Positions 10,001 through 18,242 of a DNA stretch of 64,000 bases are shown here, piece after piece. Positions within the stretch are counted from its first letter, which is position 1; every line of letters starts with the position of its first letter. Origin of the DNA: Aurantimonas manganoxydans SI85-9A1 (GTDB lineage Bacteria; Pseudomonadota; Alphaproteobacteria; Rhizobiales; Rhizobiaceae); NCBI RefSeq assembly GCF_000153465.1, contig NZ_CH672387.1:1186657-1250656 (forward strand). Direction: 5' to 3'. A model generated the notes under the pieces. The model did no database searches. It worked only from the letters and a program-made list of their open reading frames with translations, and was not told where the DNA came from. Both the position numbers and the translations under genes were made by a program.

Positions 10001-12505
10001 GACGAGCGCGTGATCACGCGGCAGACCGCCGAGATCGCTGCCGAGGGCGGCACGGTGGAACTGCCGGTGACCCGCGACTGGGGGCCGGGCGCCTATATCG
10101 CGGCGATCGTCTATCGGCCGATGGATCTCGACCAGAAGCGGATGCCGGGCCGGGCGATCGGGCTGGCCCATGCCGAGGTCGATCCGGGCGAGCGGGCGCT
10201 GCAGGTCGCCATCGCGGCGCCCGAAAAGACCGAGCCGCGGCAGCGGATGACAGTGGAGGTTTCGGTCGACGGCGTCGTGGCGGGCGAGACCGCCTATCTG
10301 ACGCTGGCGGCGGTGGACGAGGGCATCCTCAACATCACCGGCTTCCAGCCGCCGTCGCTGAGCGGCCATTATTTCGGCAAGCGGCGCCTCGGCGTCGACA
10401 TCCGCGACCTCTATTCCAAGCTGATCGACCGCATGCAGGGCGCGCCGGGCAGCGTGCGCTCGGGCGGCGACGCCGGGGCGAGTTATGACAGCCCGCCGCC
10501 GATGGAAGCGCTGGTCGCGCTGTTCTCCGGCGTGGTGACGGTCGGCGCGGACGGGACCGTGGCGGTGCCGCTGGACATTCCCGACTTCAACGGCACGCTG
10601 AAACTGATGGCGCTGGCCTGGTCTAAGACCGGGGTGGGCGAGGCCAATGCTTCCATGGTTGTGCGCGACCCGGTGGTGATCGCGGTCAACCAGCCGCGCT
10701 TCCTGGCGCCGGGCGACCGTTCGCGCATCGCCATCGACGTGACCCATGTCGAGGGACCGACCGGCGCGGCCAGCCTGGCCGTATCGGGCGCGGAGGGGAT
10801 CGTCGCCTTCGACGACACCGCGCCGCGGCGCTTCGATCTGGTGGAGGGCCGCCGCGAGACCTTCCTGATGCCGGTGACCGGCGCGGCGGTCGGCGACGGC
10901 ACGCTGGAGGTGGCGCTGACGCTGCCGAATGGCGACATCCTGTCGAAGCGCGTCACGCTGCCGGTGCGCTCGATCGCGCCGGAGACCGTCGACAAGAGCG
11001 CCGTGACCCTGGCGGCGAATGGCGGGCGCTTCGATTTCGACCGCGGCCTGTTCGCCGACTTCCTGCCGGGCACGGCCACCGCGACGCTGAGCGTCACCGG
11101 GGCGGCAGAGTTCGACGTGGCCGGCGTGGTACGGGCGCTCGACGTCTATCCCTATGGCTGCACCGAGCAGATCACCAGCCGGGCAATGCCGCTGGTCTAT
11201 CTGGAGCCGACCATCCTCGCCGCCGGGCTGAACCGGGTCGAGGACGTGAAGACGCGGGTCGACGGCGCCGTTGCGGGCGTCTTGGCCAACCAGTCGTCAA
11301 GCGGCAGTTTCGGCCTCTGGCGGCCCGATTACGGCGACCTCTGGCTCGACGCTTATGTGACGGACTTCCTGACGCGGGCCCGCGAGGCCGGCTACACGGT
11401 GCCCGAACAAGGCTTCAACCTCGCCATCGACAATCTGCGCAACAGCCTCGCCTATCTGCCGGACGCGCCCGACTTCGGGCCGGTGGCCTATGCGAGCTAT
11501 GTGCTGGCGCGCAACGGCCGGGCGGCGATCGGCGACCTGCGCTATTACGCCGACAACGAGCTGGCGAACTTCAGGACGCCGCTCGCCAAGGCCCAGATCG
11601 GCGCGGCGCTGGCGCTCTATGGCGACCGGGTGCGGGCCGAGCGGGTGTTCCGCGCCGCGGTCGACGACGCGATCGGCTCGCCGCTGCTGAATTCGCAGCG
11701 GGGCGATTACGGCACGCCGCTGCGCGACGACGCGGCGATCCTGACACTGGGACTGGAGACGGCGATCGACGGGGTCTCCTTCGACGGGCTGGTGCGGCAG
11801 GTGAACGATGCCCGGCGGACCCAGCGCTTCACCAGCACGCAGGAGGATTCCTGGTCGCTGCTGGCGGCGCATGCGCTGCTCGACCGCAGCCTGCCCAAGC
11901 TGACGGTGGGCGGGCGCGACGTGGACGGGCCGTATGCGGCGGCCTTCACGGCCGCCGACATCAGCGGCGGTCTGGACATCGCCAACCGCGCGGCAGAGCC
12001 GGTGCGGGCCGAAATCACCCTGCGCGGCGTGCCGGAGTTCGCGCCGGCGGCGCAATCGGACGGCTATGCGATCGACCGGCGCTATTACACGCTGGACGGC
12101 GATCCGGCCGATCCGTCGGCCATCGGGCAGGGCGAGCGGCTGGTCACGGTGCTGGAGGTGACGCTGCTCGATTCGGGACCGGCACGGCTGATGGTCGACG
12201 ACTCGCTGCCGGCGGGCTTCGAGATCGACAATCCGGCGATCCTGCGCGGCGGCGACGTGGCGGCGCTGGACTGGCTGCAGCTGACCGGCGAGGCGGCGCA
12301 TACGGAGTTCCGGGCCGAGCGCTTCCTGGCGGCGATCGACCAAGGCGACGGCGACACGGCCACGAGGCGCTTCGCCTATATCGTGCGGGCGGTCTCGCCG
12401 GGCGAGTTCGTCCACCCGGCGGCGCTGGTGCAGAACATGTACGATCCGAGCCGACGCGGGCGCACCGACGAGGCGAACGTCTCGGTGATCGGTCCGCTGC
12501 GGTGA
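7025..12505 (+). CDS. Bacterial alpha-2-macroglobulin (YfhM-like) with PAN/Apple domain
   Basis: An 1,826-residue periplasmic protease trap of the bacterial alpha-2-macroglobulin family. It begins with a Sec signal peptide ending near 'SLAQ'; no lipobox Cys is present, unlike E. coli YfhM. A PAN/Apple-like Cys-rich domain follows at about residues 35-100 ('DQCTATCLADDRCQAFTLN', then 'WCFLKEA'). MG-type beta domains fill the middle, including 'DRGIYRTGE'-like 'SERGIYRTGETAFFTG' near 615. The internal thioester motif is C1379-T-E-Q1382 in 'YPYGCTEQITSRAMPLVYL', with the alpha-helical thioester domain after it. A trapped protease would cleave a bait region and be bound through the thioester. pbpC follows 45 bases downstream; the two families are commonly encoded together, which suggests a role in envelope defence and repair. 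Confidence 0.95.
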   Translation: MRGFGRLFFVLAVALLSSGQALMPSLAQDGRRVITTEGADYFGRDYDILKDVDLDQCTATCLADDRCQAFTLNTNSRWCFLKEAIGELRTVAGAVSGKVVAEAGIDADSVEARMADLAFLSAATLDDARQLRLEIANEDRSIRFGDASALEIAGLARTALTQPQAIRAWREALKRAPLAHYAWQGIADAALAYTPEQYGEQPANNRLREAGAINAYLTAGHDDERAAALATLARAYEAAQNWKQAIKAYRESLALAETGDVRSALDAVVAAHGFRIVDNSVDNNAASPRICLNFSDALSSQLTSSENAGDFVQVEGGETLPVTASGSQICIDGVKHGERYRIVARPGIRSIDGETLSRSAEVSVYVRDRDPSVRFATNAYVLPAGGEATIPVTTINTDEIEARLQRIGDRALSRAIADGRLLQQLSEWQITEVATETGEDVWTGTVGVVRETNGEVTTAIPVSEIVPEIKPGVYVLTAKAKNGPQYQDSFATQWFVVSDIGLTSLAAEDGFHVFARSLGRADPMAGIRLDLVAANNQVLGTATTDAAGHARLPAGLLRGTGGDRPALLTAARATDDFVFLDLTQTPFDLTDRGVDGRAPAGPLDVFLTSERGIYRTGETAFFTGTMRDATGAAVEGLTMTQIVTRPDGVEHRRRQVADAGAGGFAFGLDLPAGAMRGVWKVALHTDPKQPALAETTVIVEDFEPEKIDFELTTQAEALDPDAPPVIAVAARYLFGAPAGGLEVGGEAVLTATDSLDAYPGYRFGLAGDETTALRQPFNGAQTDEAGDATIGLDPFPAPATTKPVTAALQVRVIDTGGRPVERRLDLPLAGAKPRLGIKPRFDGTVGEGAEAGFDLIAIDADGARMAQAGVDWVLNKVNTRFQWYATGGNWNYEPVRSTERVASGTVDVGTEAPAALSLPVEWGEYELVLSDPSGAAVPASAGFEAGWYVAAAALDTPDMARVSLDKPRYRIGDTAVVRIEPRFAGTAEVLVMDERVITRQTAEIAAEGGTVELPVTRDWGPGAYIAAIVYRPMDLDQKRMPGRAIGLAHAEVDPGERALQVAIAAPEKTEPRQRMTVEVSVDGVVAGETAYLTLAAVDEGILNITGFQPPSLSGHYFGKRRLGVDIRDLYSKLIDRMQGAPGSVRSGGDAGASYDSPPPMEALVALFSGVVTVGADGTVAVPLDIPDFNGTLKLMALAWSKTGVGEANASMVVRDPVVIAVNQPRFLAPGDRSRIAIDVTHVEGPTGAASLAVSGAEGIVAFDDTAPRRFDLVEGRRETFLMPVTGAAVGDGTLEVALTLPNGDILSKRVTLPVRSIAPETVDKSAVTLAANGGRFDFDRGLFADFLPGTATATLSVTGAAEFDVAGVVRALDVYPYGCTEQITSRAMPLVYLEPTILAAGLNRVEDVKTRVDGAVAGVLANQSSSGSFGLWRPDYGDLWLDAYVTDFLTRAREAGYTVPEQGFNLAIDNLRNSLAYLPDAPDFGPVAYASYVLARNGRAAIGDLRYYADNELANFRTPLAKAQIGAALALYGDRVRAERVFRAAVDDAIGSPLLNSQRGDYGTPLRDDAAILTLGLETAIDGVSFDGLVRQVNDARRTQRFTSTQEDSWSLLAAHALLDRSLPKLTVGGRDVDGPYAAAFTAADISGGLDIANRAAEPVRAEITLRGVPEFAPAAQSDGYAIDRRYYTLDGDPADPSAIGQGERLVTVLEVTLLDSGPARLMVDDSLPAGFEIDNPAILRGGDVAALDWLQLTGEAAHTEFRAERFLAAIDQGDGDTATRRFAYIVRAVSPGEFVHPAALVQNMYDPSRRGRTDEANVSVIGPLR

Positions 12506-12550
12506 GGCCGGGCGCGATCCGGCAGGCCTCCGCGTCAGGGAGATGAGCTA

Positions 12551-14620
12551 ATGTCGGCGCGGCGCCGTCTGGCGCAACTGGGGCTGCTCGGCCTCCTGCT
12601 GGCGATCGCGATCCTCGGCGCCGGCTATTCGGCCTTCGAGCGGGCGGTGACGGCGCGCATCGCCGTCATCGAGATCCCGACGACCGGGGTGGAGGTGCGC
12701 GACCGCGACGGAGCGTTGCTGCGGGCCTTTGCCAATGATGACGGGCGCTGGCGGCTGGCCGCCGGGGCCGGCGACGTCGATCCGCGCTATCTGGAAATGC
12801 TGGTCGCCTGGGAGGACAGGCGCTTTGCCGAGCATGGCGGCGTCGATCCGGTCGCCTTCGTGCGGGCGGCGTGGCAGTCGCTGGCCGAACGGCGGGTCGT
12901 GTCCGGTGGTTCGACGCTGACCATGCAGGTGGCGCGGCTGCTGGGCCGCCTGCCGACGGGCAGTCTCGCCGCCAAGGCCGAGCAGATCCTCTTCGCGCTT
13001 GCGCTGGAGCGCAGCCGGACCAAGGCCGAGATCCTGTCGCTTTATCTGCAGCTCGCCCCCTATGGCGGCAATCTGGAGGGCGTGCGGGCAGCGGCGCTCA
13101 GCTTCTTCGGGAAAGAGCCGAAGCGGCTGACGGCGGCGGAAGCCGCGCTGCTGGTGGCGCTGCCACAATCGCCCGAACGCTATCGGCCGGACCGGTTTCC
13201 GGACCGTGCCAAGGCGGCCCGGGACCGGGTGATTGCGCGGATGGCGACGCTGGGGCTGATCAGCGACCGCGAGGCGGAGCGCGCCATGCGCGAGGCGATG
13301 CCGACCGGCCGCCGGGCGTTGCCGATGCTCGCCGCCCATGCCTCGGCCCGGCTGCACCAGGCAAAGCCGGAGGCGGCGCGGATCGACCTGACCATCGACA
13401 AGGCCCTGCAGGCGCGGCTGGAGGATTATGCGCGCCAGAAGGCGCAAGGCCTGAAGAAGCCGGTGAGCCTGGCCCTGCTGGTGGCGGATGCGGCGACGGG
13501 TGAGGTGCTGGCGCAGGTCGGCTCACCCGACCTCTTCGACCGCGAGCGCCAGGGCTTCGTCGATCTGACGCGGGCGACGCGCTCGCCGGGCTCGACGCTG
13601 AAGCCGCTGATCTACGGCCTCGCCTTCGAGCGCGGAATCGCCCATCCCGAGAGCCTCGTCGACGATTCACCCGGGGGCTTCGCCGGCTATACGCCGCAGA
13701 ATTTCGACCGGGAGTTCGAGGGGGTGATCACGGCGCGGCGGGCGCTGCAACTGTCGCGCAACCTGCCGGCGGTGGAGCTGCTCGGGGCGGTCGGGCCATC
13801 GCGGCTGGTCTATCGCATGCGGCGGGCGGGCGCCGTGCCCGAGCTCGGCGACCGGTCGCTGCCGGGGCTGGCCATCGGTCTCGGCGGGCTGGGGCTGACG
13901 CTGGAGGATCTGGTGCGGATCTATGGCGGGCTCGCCAATGGCGGCGTTGCCATGCCGCTGCATGTGGAGCGGAGCGCCGAGCCGGCGATGGGCAAGCGCA
14001 TCCTCTCGCCGCAGGCGGCGTGGTACGTGACCTCGATCCTCGCCGGCGCCTCGACCACCACCAAGGGCTCGCCCGGCGAGATCGCCTACAAGACCGGCAC
14101 CTCCTATGGCTACCGCGACGCCTGGACCATCGCCTATGACGGGCGGCACGTGGTGGGCGTGTGGCTGGGACGGCCGGACGGGGCGCCGGTGGCCGGGCTC
14201 GTCGGCCAGGATTCCGCCGTGCCGGTGATGCGCGACGTGTTTGCGCGGATCGGGCCGGTGACGCGGCTCGCCGGTCCGCCGCCGGGCATCCTCGCCTCGG
14301 CCGGCGGCGGACTGCCGCCGCCTATGCGCCGGGTCGGCCGGGCCGCGGATCTCGCCCAGAGCGGGCTGAAGCCGGAGATCGTGTTTCCGCCGGATGCGGC
14401 AAAGGTGGAACTGGGGCTCGTCTCGGGCGCCGGGAGCGAGCTGTTCCTGAAGGTGAGGAACGGCCAGCCGCCCTTCACCTGGTATGTGGACGGCCGCCCC
14501 GTGGCCCGCGACGCGCTGCAGCGGCAGGCGCGCTGGCAGCCGTTGGAGCCGGGCTTCGTCGATATCTCGGTGGTGGATGCGATGGGCGCCGCGGCGCGCT
14601 CGCGGGTGTTTCTCGACTGA
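12551..14620 (+). CDS. pbpC: Penicillin-binding protein 1C
   Basis: A 689-residue bifunctional class A PBP of the 1C type. After a single N-terminal membrane anchor (residues ~7-27) comes the glycosyltransferase domain with 'VAWEDRRFAEHGG' (catalytic Glu), 'SGGSTLTMQVARLL' and 'KAEILSLYLQLAPYGGNLEG'. The transpeptidase domain has S348-T-L-K351 in 'RSPGSTLKPLIYGL' and K514-T-G. The C-terminal ~90 residues form the PBP1C-specific domain ('PDAAKVELGL', 'FTWYVDGRPV'). Ribosome site AGGGAG precedes ATG 12551. It is coupled in context with the upstream alpha-2-macroglobulin gene and probably forms an operon with it. Confidence 0.96.
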   Translation: MSARRRLAQLGLLGLLLAIAILGAGYSAFERAVTARIAVIEIPTTGVEVRDRDGALLRAFANDDGRWRLAAGAGDVDPRYLEMLVAWEDRRFAEHGGVDPVAFVRAAWQSLAERRVVSGGSTLTMQVARLLGRLPTGSLAAKAEQILFALALERSRTKAEILSLYLQLAPYGGNLEGVRAAALSFFGKEPKRLTAAEAALLVALPQSPERYRPDRFPDRAKAARDRVIARMATLGLISDREAERAMREAMPTGRRALPMLAAHASARLHQAKPEAARIDLTIDKALQARLEDYARQKAQGLKKPVSLALLVADAATGEVLAQVGSPDLFDRERQGFVDLTRATRSPGSTLKPLIYGLAFERGIAHPESLVDDSPGGFAGYTPQNFDREFEGVITARRALQLSRNLPAVELLGAVGPSRLVYRMRRAGAVPELGDRSLPGLAIGLGGLGLTLEDLVRIYGGLANGGVAMPLHVERSAEPAMGKRILSPQAAWYVTSILAGASTTTKGSPGEIAYKTGTSYGYRDAWTIAYDGRHVVGVWLGRPDGAPVAGLVGQDSAVPVMRDVFARIGPVTRLAGPPPGILASAGGGLPPPMRRVGRAADLAQSGLKPEIVFPPDAAKVELGLVSGAGSELFLKVRNGQPPFTWYVDGRPVARDALQRQARWQPLEPGFVDISVVDAMGAAARSRVFLD

Positions 14621-14726
14621 GACGGGGCCGGCGTGGCCCTGAGCGGCGAGACACCGGCGGGGGGTCGGCGGGCAGCGTTCTGCGCGTGCTGGCAGCCGGA
14701 AGATGATGCCGGATGTGGCGGTCACG

Positions 14727-14759
14727 CCAGCGGGGCGGCGCGATGGCCGGCCCCGCTGG
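14727..14759 (+). terminator. Candidate terminator between pbpC and livM
   Basis: Nine-base stem (ccagcgggg/ccccgctgg) with a loop that can itself pair, followed on the plus strand by GTGTTTGT. It lies between the convergent pbpC and livM genes and could end pbpC transcription. The T tract is poor. Confidence 0.4.
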
Positions 14760-14769
14760 GTGTTTGTCG

Positions 14770-15777
14770 CTATCGGCGGATGAGGCGGATGGCCTCGCCG
14801 ACGATGCCGCGGCGGAAGAGCAGCACGCAGAGGACGAAGATGATGCCGATCATCACGGTGACCGGGAAATCCATCGAAGCGAAATAATGCTGCATGGTGA
14901 CGACGAGGGCGGCACCGATCGCCGGTCCGAAGATCGTGCCCATGCCGCCGAGGAGGGTCATCAGCACGACCTCGCCGGACATCTGCCAGGCCACGTCGGT
15001 CAGCGTCGCGATCTGGAAGACGATGGCCTTGGTGGAGCCGGCGAGGCCGGCAATGGCGGCCGACATGACGAAGGCGCCGAGCTTGTAGCGCTCGACCCTG
15101 TAGCCCAGCGAGATGGTGCGGTTCTCGTTTTCGCGGATCGCCTTCAGCACGTGGCCGAAGGGCGAATGGACGATGCGCCAGACGGCGAAGAAGCCGAACA
15201 GGAAGATCGCCAGGACGAAATAGTAGATGTTGAGCGGGTCGTTGAGATTGACGACGCCCAGCAGATAGCCGCGCGGTACGCCCTGGATGCCGTCCTCGCC
15301 ATGGGTGAAGGGTGCCTGCAGGAAGATGAAGAAGATCATCTGCGACAGTGCCAGCGTGACCATGGCGAAGTAGATGCCCTGGCGGCGGATGGCGAGATAG
15401 CCGACCAGAAGGCCGATCAGGCCGGCACCGCCGGCGCCCAGCAGGATCGCCGAGAGCGGCTCCCAGCCCCAGACCTTGGCGGCGTGCGCGGTGAAGTAGG
15501 CCGCGCCGCCGAAGAAGGCGGCATGGCCGAAGGACAGGAGCCCGACATAGCCGAGCAAGAGGTTGAAGGCGGTCGCAAAGAGCGCGAAGCAGAGCACGCT
15601 CATGATGAAGACCGGATAGACGTAGAACGGCGCGACGAGCAGGCCGACAACGGCGATGCCGGCGAGGACGAAGCCGATGGTCGACAGGTCGCGCTGGCCG
15701 GGCTTGCGGCCGGAAGCGACGGCGGTGCCGTCGGTCCCCTCGGTGCGGATCTCGCTGGTGTGATCCAGGCTGGTCAT
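14770..15777 (-). CDS. livM: Branched-chain amino acid-type ABC transporter permease LivM
   Basis: A 335-residue inner-membrane permease of the LivM family. Hydrophobic segments run through the protein, and the family signature 'GYVGLLSFGHAAFFGGAAYF' is followed by 'LRGIYFAMVTLALSQ'-like 'IRRQGIYFAMVTLALSQM', 'LKAIRENENRTISLGYRVERYKL' and the C-terminal 'GGMGTIFGPAIGAALV'. It pairs with LivH to form the channel. The start follows the livH stop by one base, so the two are tightly coupled. Last gene of a six-gene minus-strand operon. Confidence 0.94.
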   Translation of the reverse strand: MTSLDHTSEIRTEGTDGTAVASGRKPGQRDLSTIGFVLAGIAVVGLLVAPFYVYPVFIMSVLCFALFATAFNLLLGYVGLLSFGHAAFFGGAAYFTAHAAKVWGWEPLSAILLGAGGAGLIGLLVGYLAIRRQGIYFAMVTLALSQMIFFIFLQAPFTHGEDGIQGVPRGYLLGVVNLNDPLNIYYFVLAIFLFGFFAVWRIVHSPFGHVLKAIRENENRTISLGYRVERYKLGAFVMSAAIAGLAGSTKAIVFQIATLTDVAWQMSGEVVLMTLLGGMGTIFGPAIGAALVVTMQHYFASMDFPVTVMIGIIFVLCVLLFRRGIVGEAIRLIRR

Positions 15778-15778
15778 G

Positions 15779-16666
15779 TCACGCCTCCTTCCCGAACAGG
15801 CCGGCGGGCCGGATCATGAGCACGATCGCCATGATGACGAAGACGACGATGTTCGAGGCTTCGGGATAGAACACCTTGGTGAGGCCCTCGAGGATGCCCA
15901 GCATGTAGCCGGAGATGATGGCGCCGAGGATCGAGCCCATGCCGCCGATCACCACCACGGCGAAGACGATGATGATGAGGTTGGAGCCCATCAGCGGGCT
16001 GACCTGGTAGATCGGCGCGGCCAGGACGCCGGCGAGGCCGGCGAGACCGGCGCCGAGCGCATAGGTCAGGGTGAGAAGCAGCGGCACGTTGACGCCGAAG
16101 GCCTGGACGAGCTGCGGGTTCTCGGTCGCGGCCCGCAGATAGGCGCCGAGCCGGGTCTTCTCGATCAGCAGCCAGGTGGAGATGCAGATGACCAGCGAGG
16201 CGACGACGACGAAGCCGCGATAGTTCGGCATGAACATGAAGCCGAGATTGGTGCCGCCGGCCAGGAGCGCCGGCGTCGGATAGGGATTGCCCGCCGCGCC
16301 GAAATAATAGCGGAAAGTGCCCTCGATGATCAGCGCCAGGCCGAAGGTGAAGAGCAGGCCGTAGAGATGGTCGAGGTCGTAGAGCCGCGACAGCATGGTG
16401 CGCTCGATCACCGCCGAGAGCATGGCGACGATGAGCGGGGCGACGATCAGCGCCGGCCAGAAGCCGAGGCCGGTATAGGCCAGCACCAGATAGGCGGTGA
16501 AGGCGCCGAGCATGTACTGGGCGCCATGGGCGAAGTTGATGACCCGCAGGAGGCCGAAGATGACCGCGAGGCCGAGGCTCAGAAGGGCGTAGAACGAGCC
16601 GTTGATGAAGCCGATCAGCAACTGGCCGAGCAGCGCCGGGAGCGGAATGCCGAAGATCATGGTCAT
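15779..16666 (-). CDS. livH: Branched-chain amino acid-type ABC transporter permease LivH
   Basis: A 295-residue permease of the LivH family. Family stretches are 'INGSFYALLSLGLAVIFGLL' near the N-terminus with 'INFAHGAQYMLGAF', and 'VVIGGMGSILGAIISGYMLG' near residues 240-260. Forms a heterodimer with LivM. The gene starts six bases after the livF stop and ends one base before the livM start, consistent with one transcript. The substrate is not defined by the permease sequence. Confidence 0.94.
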   Translation of the reverse strand: MTMIFGIPLPALLGQLLIGFINGSFYALLSLGLAVIFGLLRVINFAHGAQYMLGAFTAYLVLAYTGLGFWPALIVAPLIVAMLSAVIERTMLSRLYDLDHLYGLLFTFGLALIIEGTFRYYFGAAGNPYPTPALLAGGTNLGFMFMPNYRGFVVVASLVICISTWLLIEKTRLGAYLRAATENPQLVQAFGVNVPLLLTLTYALGAGLAGLAGVLAAPIYQVSPLMGSNLIIIVFAVVVIGGMGSILGAIISGYMLGILEGLTKVFYPEASNIVVFVIMAIVLMIRPAGLFGKEA

Positions 16667-16672
16667 GGCGCG

Positions 16673-17401
16673 TTACACTCCCACCACTTCGTGCAGCCGG
16701 TCCATCCGGGCATCGAGTTCGGAGGTCGGGAAGCTCTCCAGGATGTGGCCGTCCTCCATCAGGAAGAAGCGGTCCGCGACCTTGCGGGCAAAGCGGAAGT
16801 TCTGTTCCACGAGAAGCAGCGTCATGCCCTTCTTCTTGAGCTCCATCAGCACGTCGCCGATGCGCTGGATGATGACGGGGGCGAGCCCTTCGGTGGGCTC
16901 GTCGAGAAGGATGATCTTGACGCCGGTGCGCAGGATGCGGGCGATGGCCAGCATCTGCTGCTCGCCGCCGGACAGCTTGGTGCCCGGCGAGTCGCGGCGT
17001 TCGGCAAGGTTGGGGAAAAGGTCGTAGATCTCCTCGATGCTCATGCCGCCGGGCGCCACGGTGGGCGGCAGCATGAGGTTCTCGGAGACCGTCAGCGTGG
17101 CGAAGATGCCGCGTTCTTCCGGTACGTAGCCGATGCCCGAATAGGCGGTGCGGTGGACCGGCACCTTCATCATGTCGGCGCCGGCGATGCGGATCAATCC
17201 CTCGCGTCTCGGCAGAAGGTTCATGATGGCGCGCAGGGTGGTCGTCTTGCCGGCGCCGTTGCGGCCGACCAGCGTGATCGTCTCGCCTTCGTGCAGATCC
17301 AGCGAGACGCCGTGCAGGACGTGACTTTCGCCGTACCATCCGTGCAGATCGCGCACCTCGAGAAGGGCAGGGCCCTGCGGGCGGCCCGGGGCCTCAATCA
17401 T
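16673..17401 (-). CDS. livF: ABC transporter ATP-binding protein LivF
   Basis: A 242-residue ATPase of the LivF subfamily. Walker A GRNGAGKTT, signature LSGGEQQMLAIAR and Walker B 'IILLDEPTEGLAP' are present. ATG 17401 overlaps the end of livG by eight bases (livG stop at 17394-17396), and gives the normal LivF length; a longer reading up to 17437 adds only unsupported residues inside livG. Powers uptake together with LivG. Confidence 0.94.
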   Translation of the reverse strand: MIEAPGRPQGPALLEVRDLHGWYGESHVLHGVSLDLHEGETITLVGRNGAGKTTTLRAIMNLLPRREGLIRIAGADMMKVPVHRTAYSGIGYVPEERGIFATLTVSENLMLPPTVAPGGMSIEEIYDLFPNLAERRDSPGTKLSGGEQQMLAIARILRTGVKIILLDEPTEGLAPVIIQRIGDVLMELKKKGMTLLLVEQNFRFARKVADRFFLMEDGHILESFPTSELDARMDRLHEVVGV

Positions 17402-18158
17402 CTTCGCTTCCCATATAGGCTTCACGCACGCGCGCATCGGAACTCACCGTCTCGTAGTCGCCTTCGGCGAGAATCTCGCCGCGCGCCAGGACGGTGACGT
17501 AGTCGCAGAGATCCGCCACGACGTTGAGGTTGTGTTCGACCATCACCACGGTGCGGTCCCTGGCGATGCGCTTGATCAGGGCCGAGATGCGGCCGATGTC
17601 CTCGATGCCCATGCCGGCCATGGGCTCGTCGAAGAGCAGCACCGGCGGGTCGAGGGCGAGGGTGGTGGCGATCTCCAAAGCGCGCTTGCGGCCGTAGGAG
17701 AGTTCGGCGGCATCCAGATTGGCGTATTCGGCGAGGCCGACCGCCTCGATCAGCTCGTGGGCGCGATCGTCGAGCGTGTGCAGCACCCGGCTGGAGCGCC
17801 AGAACTGCGTGCCGAGATGCGCCTTGCGCTGCAGCGCCACGCGGACATTGTCGAGCACCGTCAGATGCGGGAACACCGCCGAGATCTGGAACGAGCGCAC
17901 CAGCCCGAGCCGGGCGACGTCGGCCGGCTTGACCTTGGTGATGTCCTTGCCGCGGAAGGTAATGGTGCCCGATGTCGGTGTCAGGAACTTGGTGAGAAGG
18001 TTGAAGACCGTCGTCTTGCCGGCCCCGTTGGGACCGATGAGCGCGTGGATGGTGTTTTCGCGCACGTCGAGATCGACGGAATTGACGGCGGTAAAGCCAA
18101 AGAATTCCTTGGTCAGGCCGCGGGCGGACAGAATCGCCTCTTGCGGGGATACGCTCAT
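17394..18158 (-). CDS. livG: ABC transporter ATP-binding protein LivG
   Basis: A 254-residue ATPase of the LivG subfamily. Walker A is GPNGAGKTT, followed by the long LivG-type insertion ('GLVRSFQISAVFPHLTVLDN', 'FWRSS'), a divergent signature 'LSYGRKRALEIATTLA' and Walker B 'VLLFDEPMAGM'. The signature LSYG in place of LSGG is usual in LivG. It lies 84 bases downstream of the first binding-protein gene, with a hairpin in the gap. Confidence 0.94.
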   Translation of the reverse strand: MSVSPQEAILSARGLTKEFFGFTAVNSVDLDVRENTIHALIGPNGAGKTTVFNLLTKFLTPTSGTITFRGKDITKVKPADVARLGLVRSFQISAVFPHLTVLDNVRVALQRKAHLGTQFWRSSRVLHTLDDRAHELIEAVGLAEYANLDAAELSYGRKRALEIATTLALDPPVLLFDEPMAGMGIEDIGRISALIKRIARDRTVVMVEHNLNVVADLCDYVTVLARGEILAEGDYETVSSDARVREAYMGSEDD

Positions 18159-18202
18159 CGGCGCGGGGTACTCCTGTCGGCGTTAAAACGCATTGCCGGG
18201 AT

Positions 18203-18233
18203 GGACGCCGGCCCGCATGGCCGGCCGGCGTCC
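18203..18233 (-). repeat. Intercistronic hairpin between binding-protein gene and livG
   Basis: A 9-base stem (ggacgccgg/ccggcgtcc) sits ten bases after the stop of the binding-protein gene on the minus strand, with no T tract. Such structures often protect the abundant binding-protein mRNA segment and reduce read-through into the transporter genes. Confidence 0.45.
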
Positions 18234-18242
18234 GCTGTCAGA

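Noticed and set aside
8072..10747. Very long open frame (891 codons) on the minus strand
   Set aside because: It lies opposite the alpha-2-macroglobulin gene, is His/Arg-rich without motifs, and is the normal shadow of GC-rich coding DNA.
14713..17497. Two long plus-strand frames (368 and 573 codons) over the liv genes
   Set aside because: Antisense to livM, livH and livF; composition is Asp/Glu/Gly/His-rich shadow sequence with no family match.
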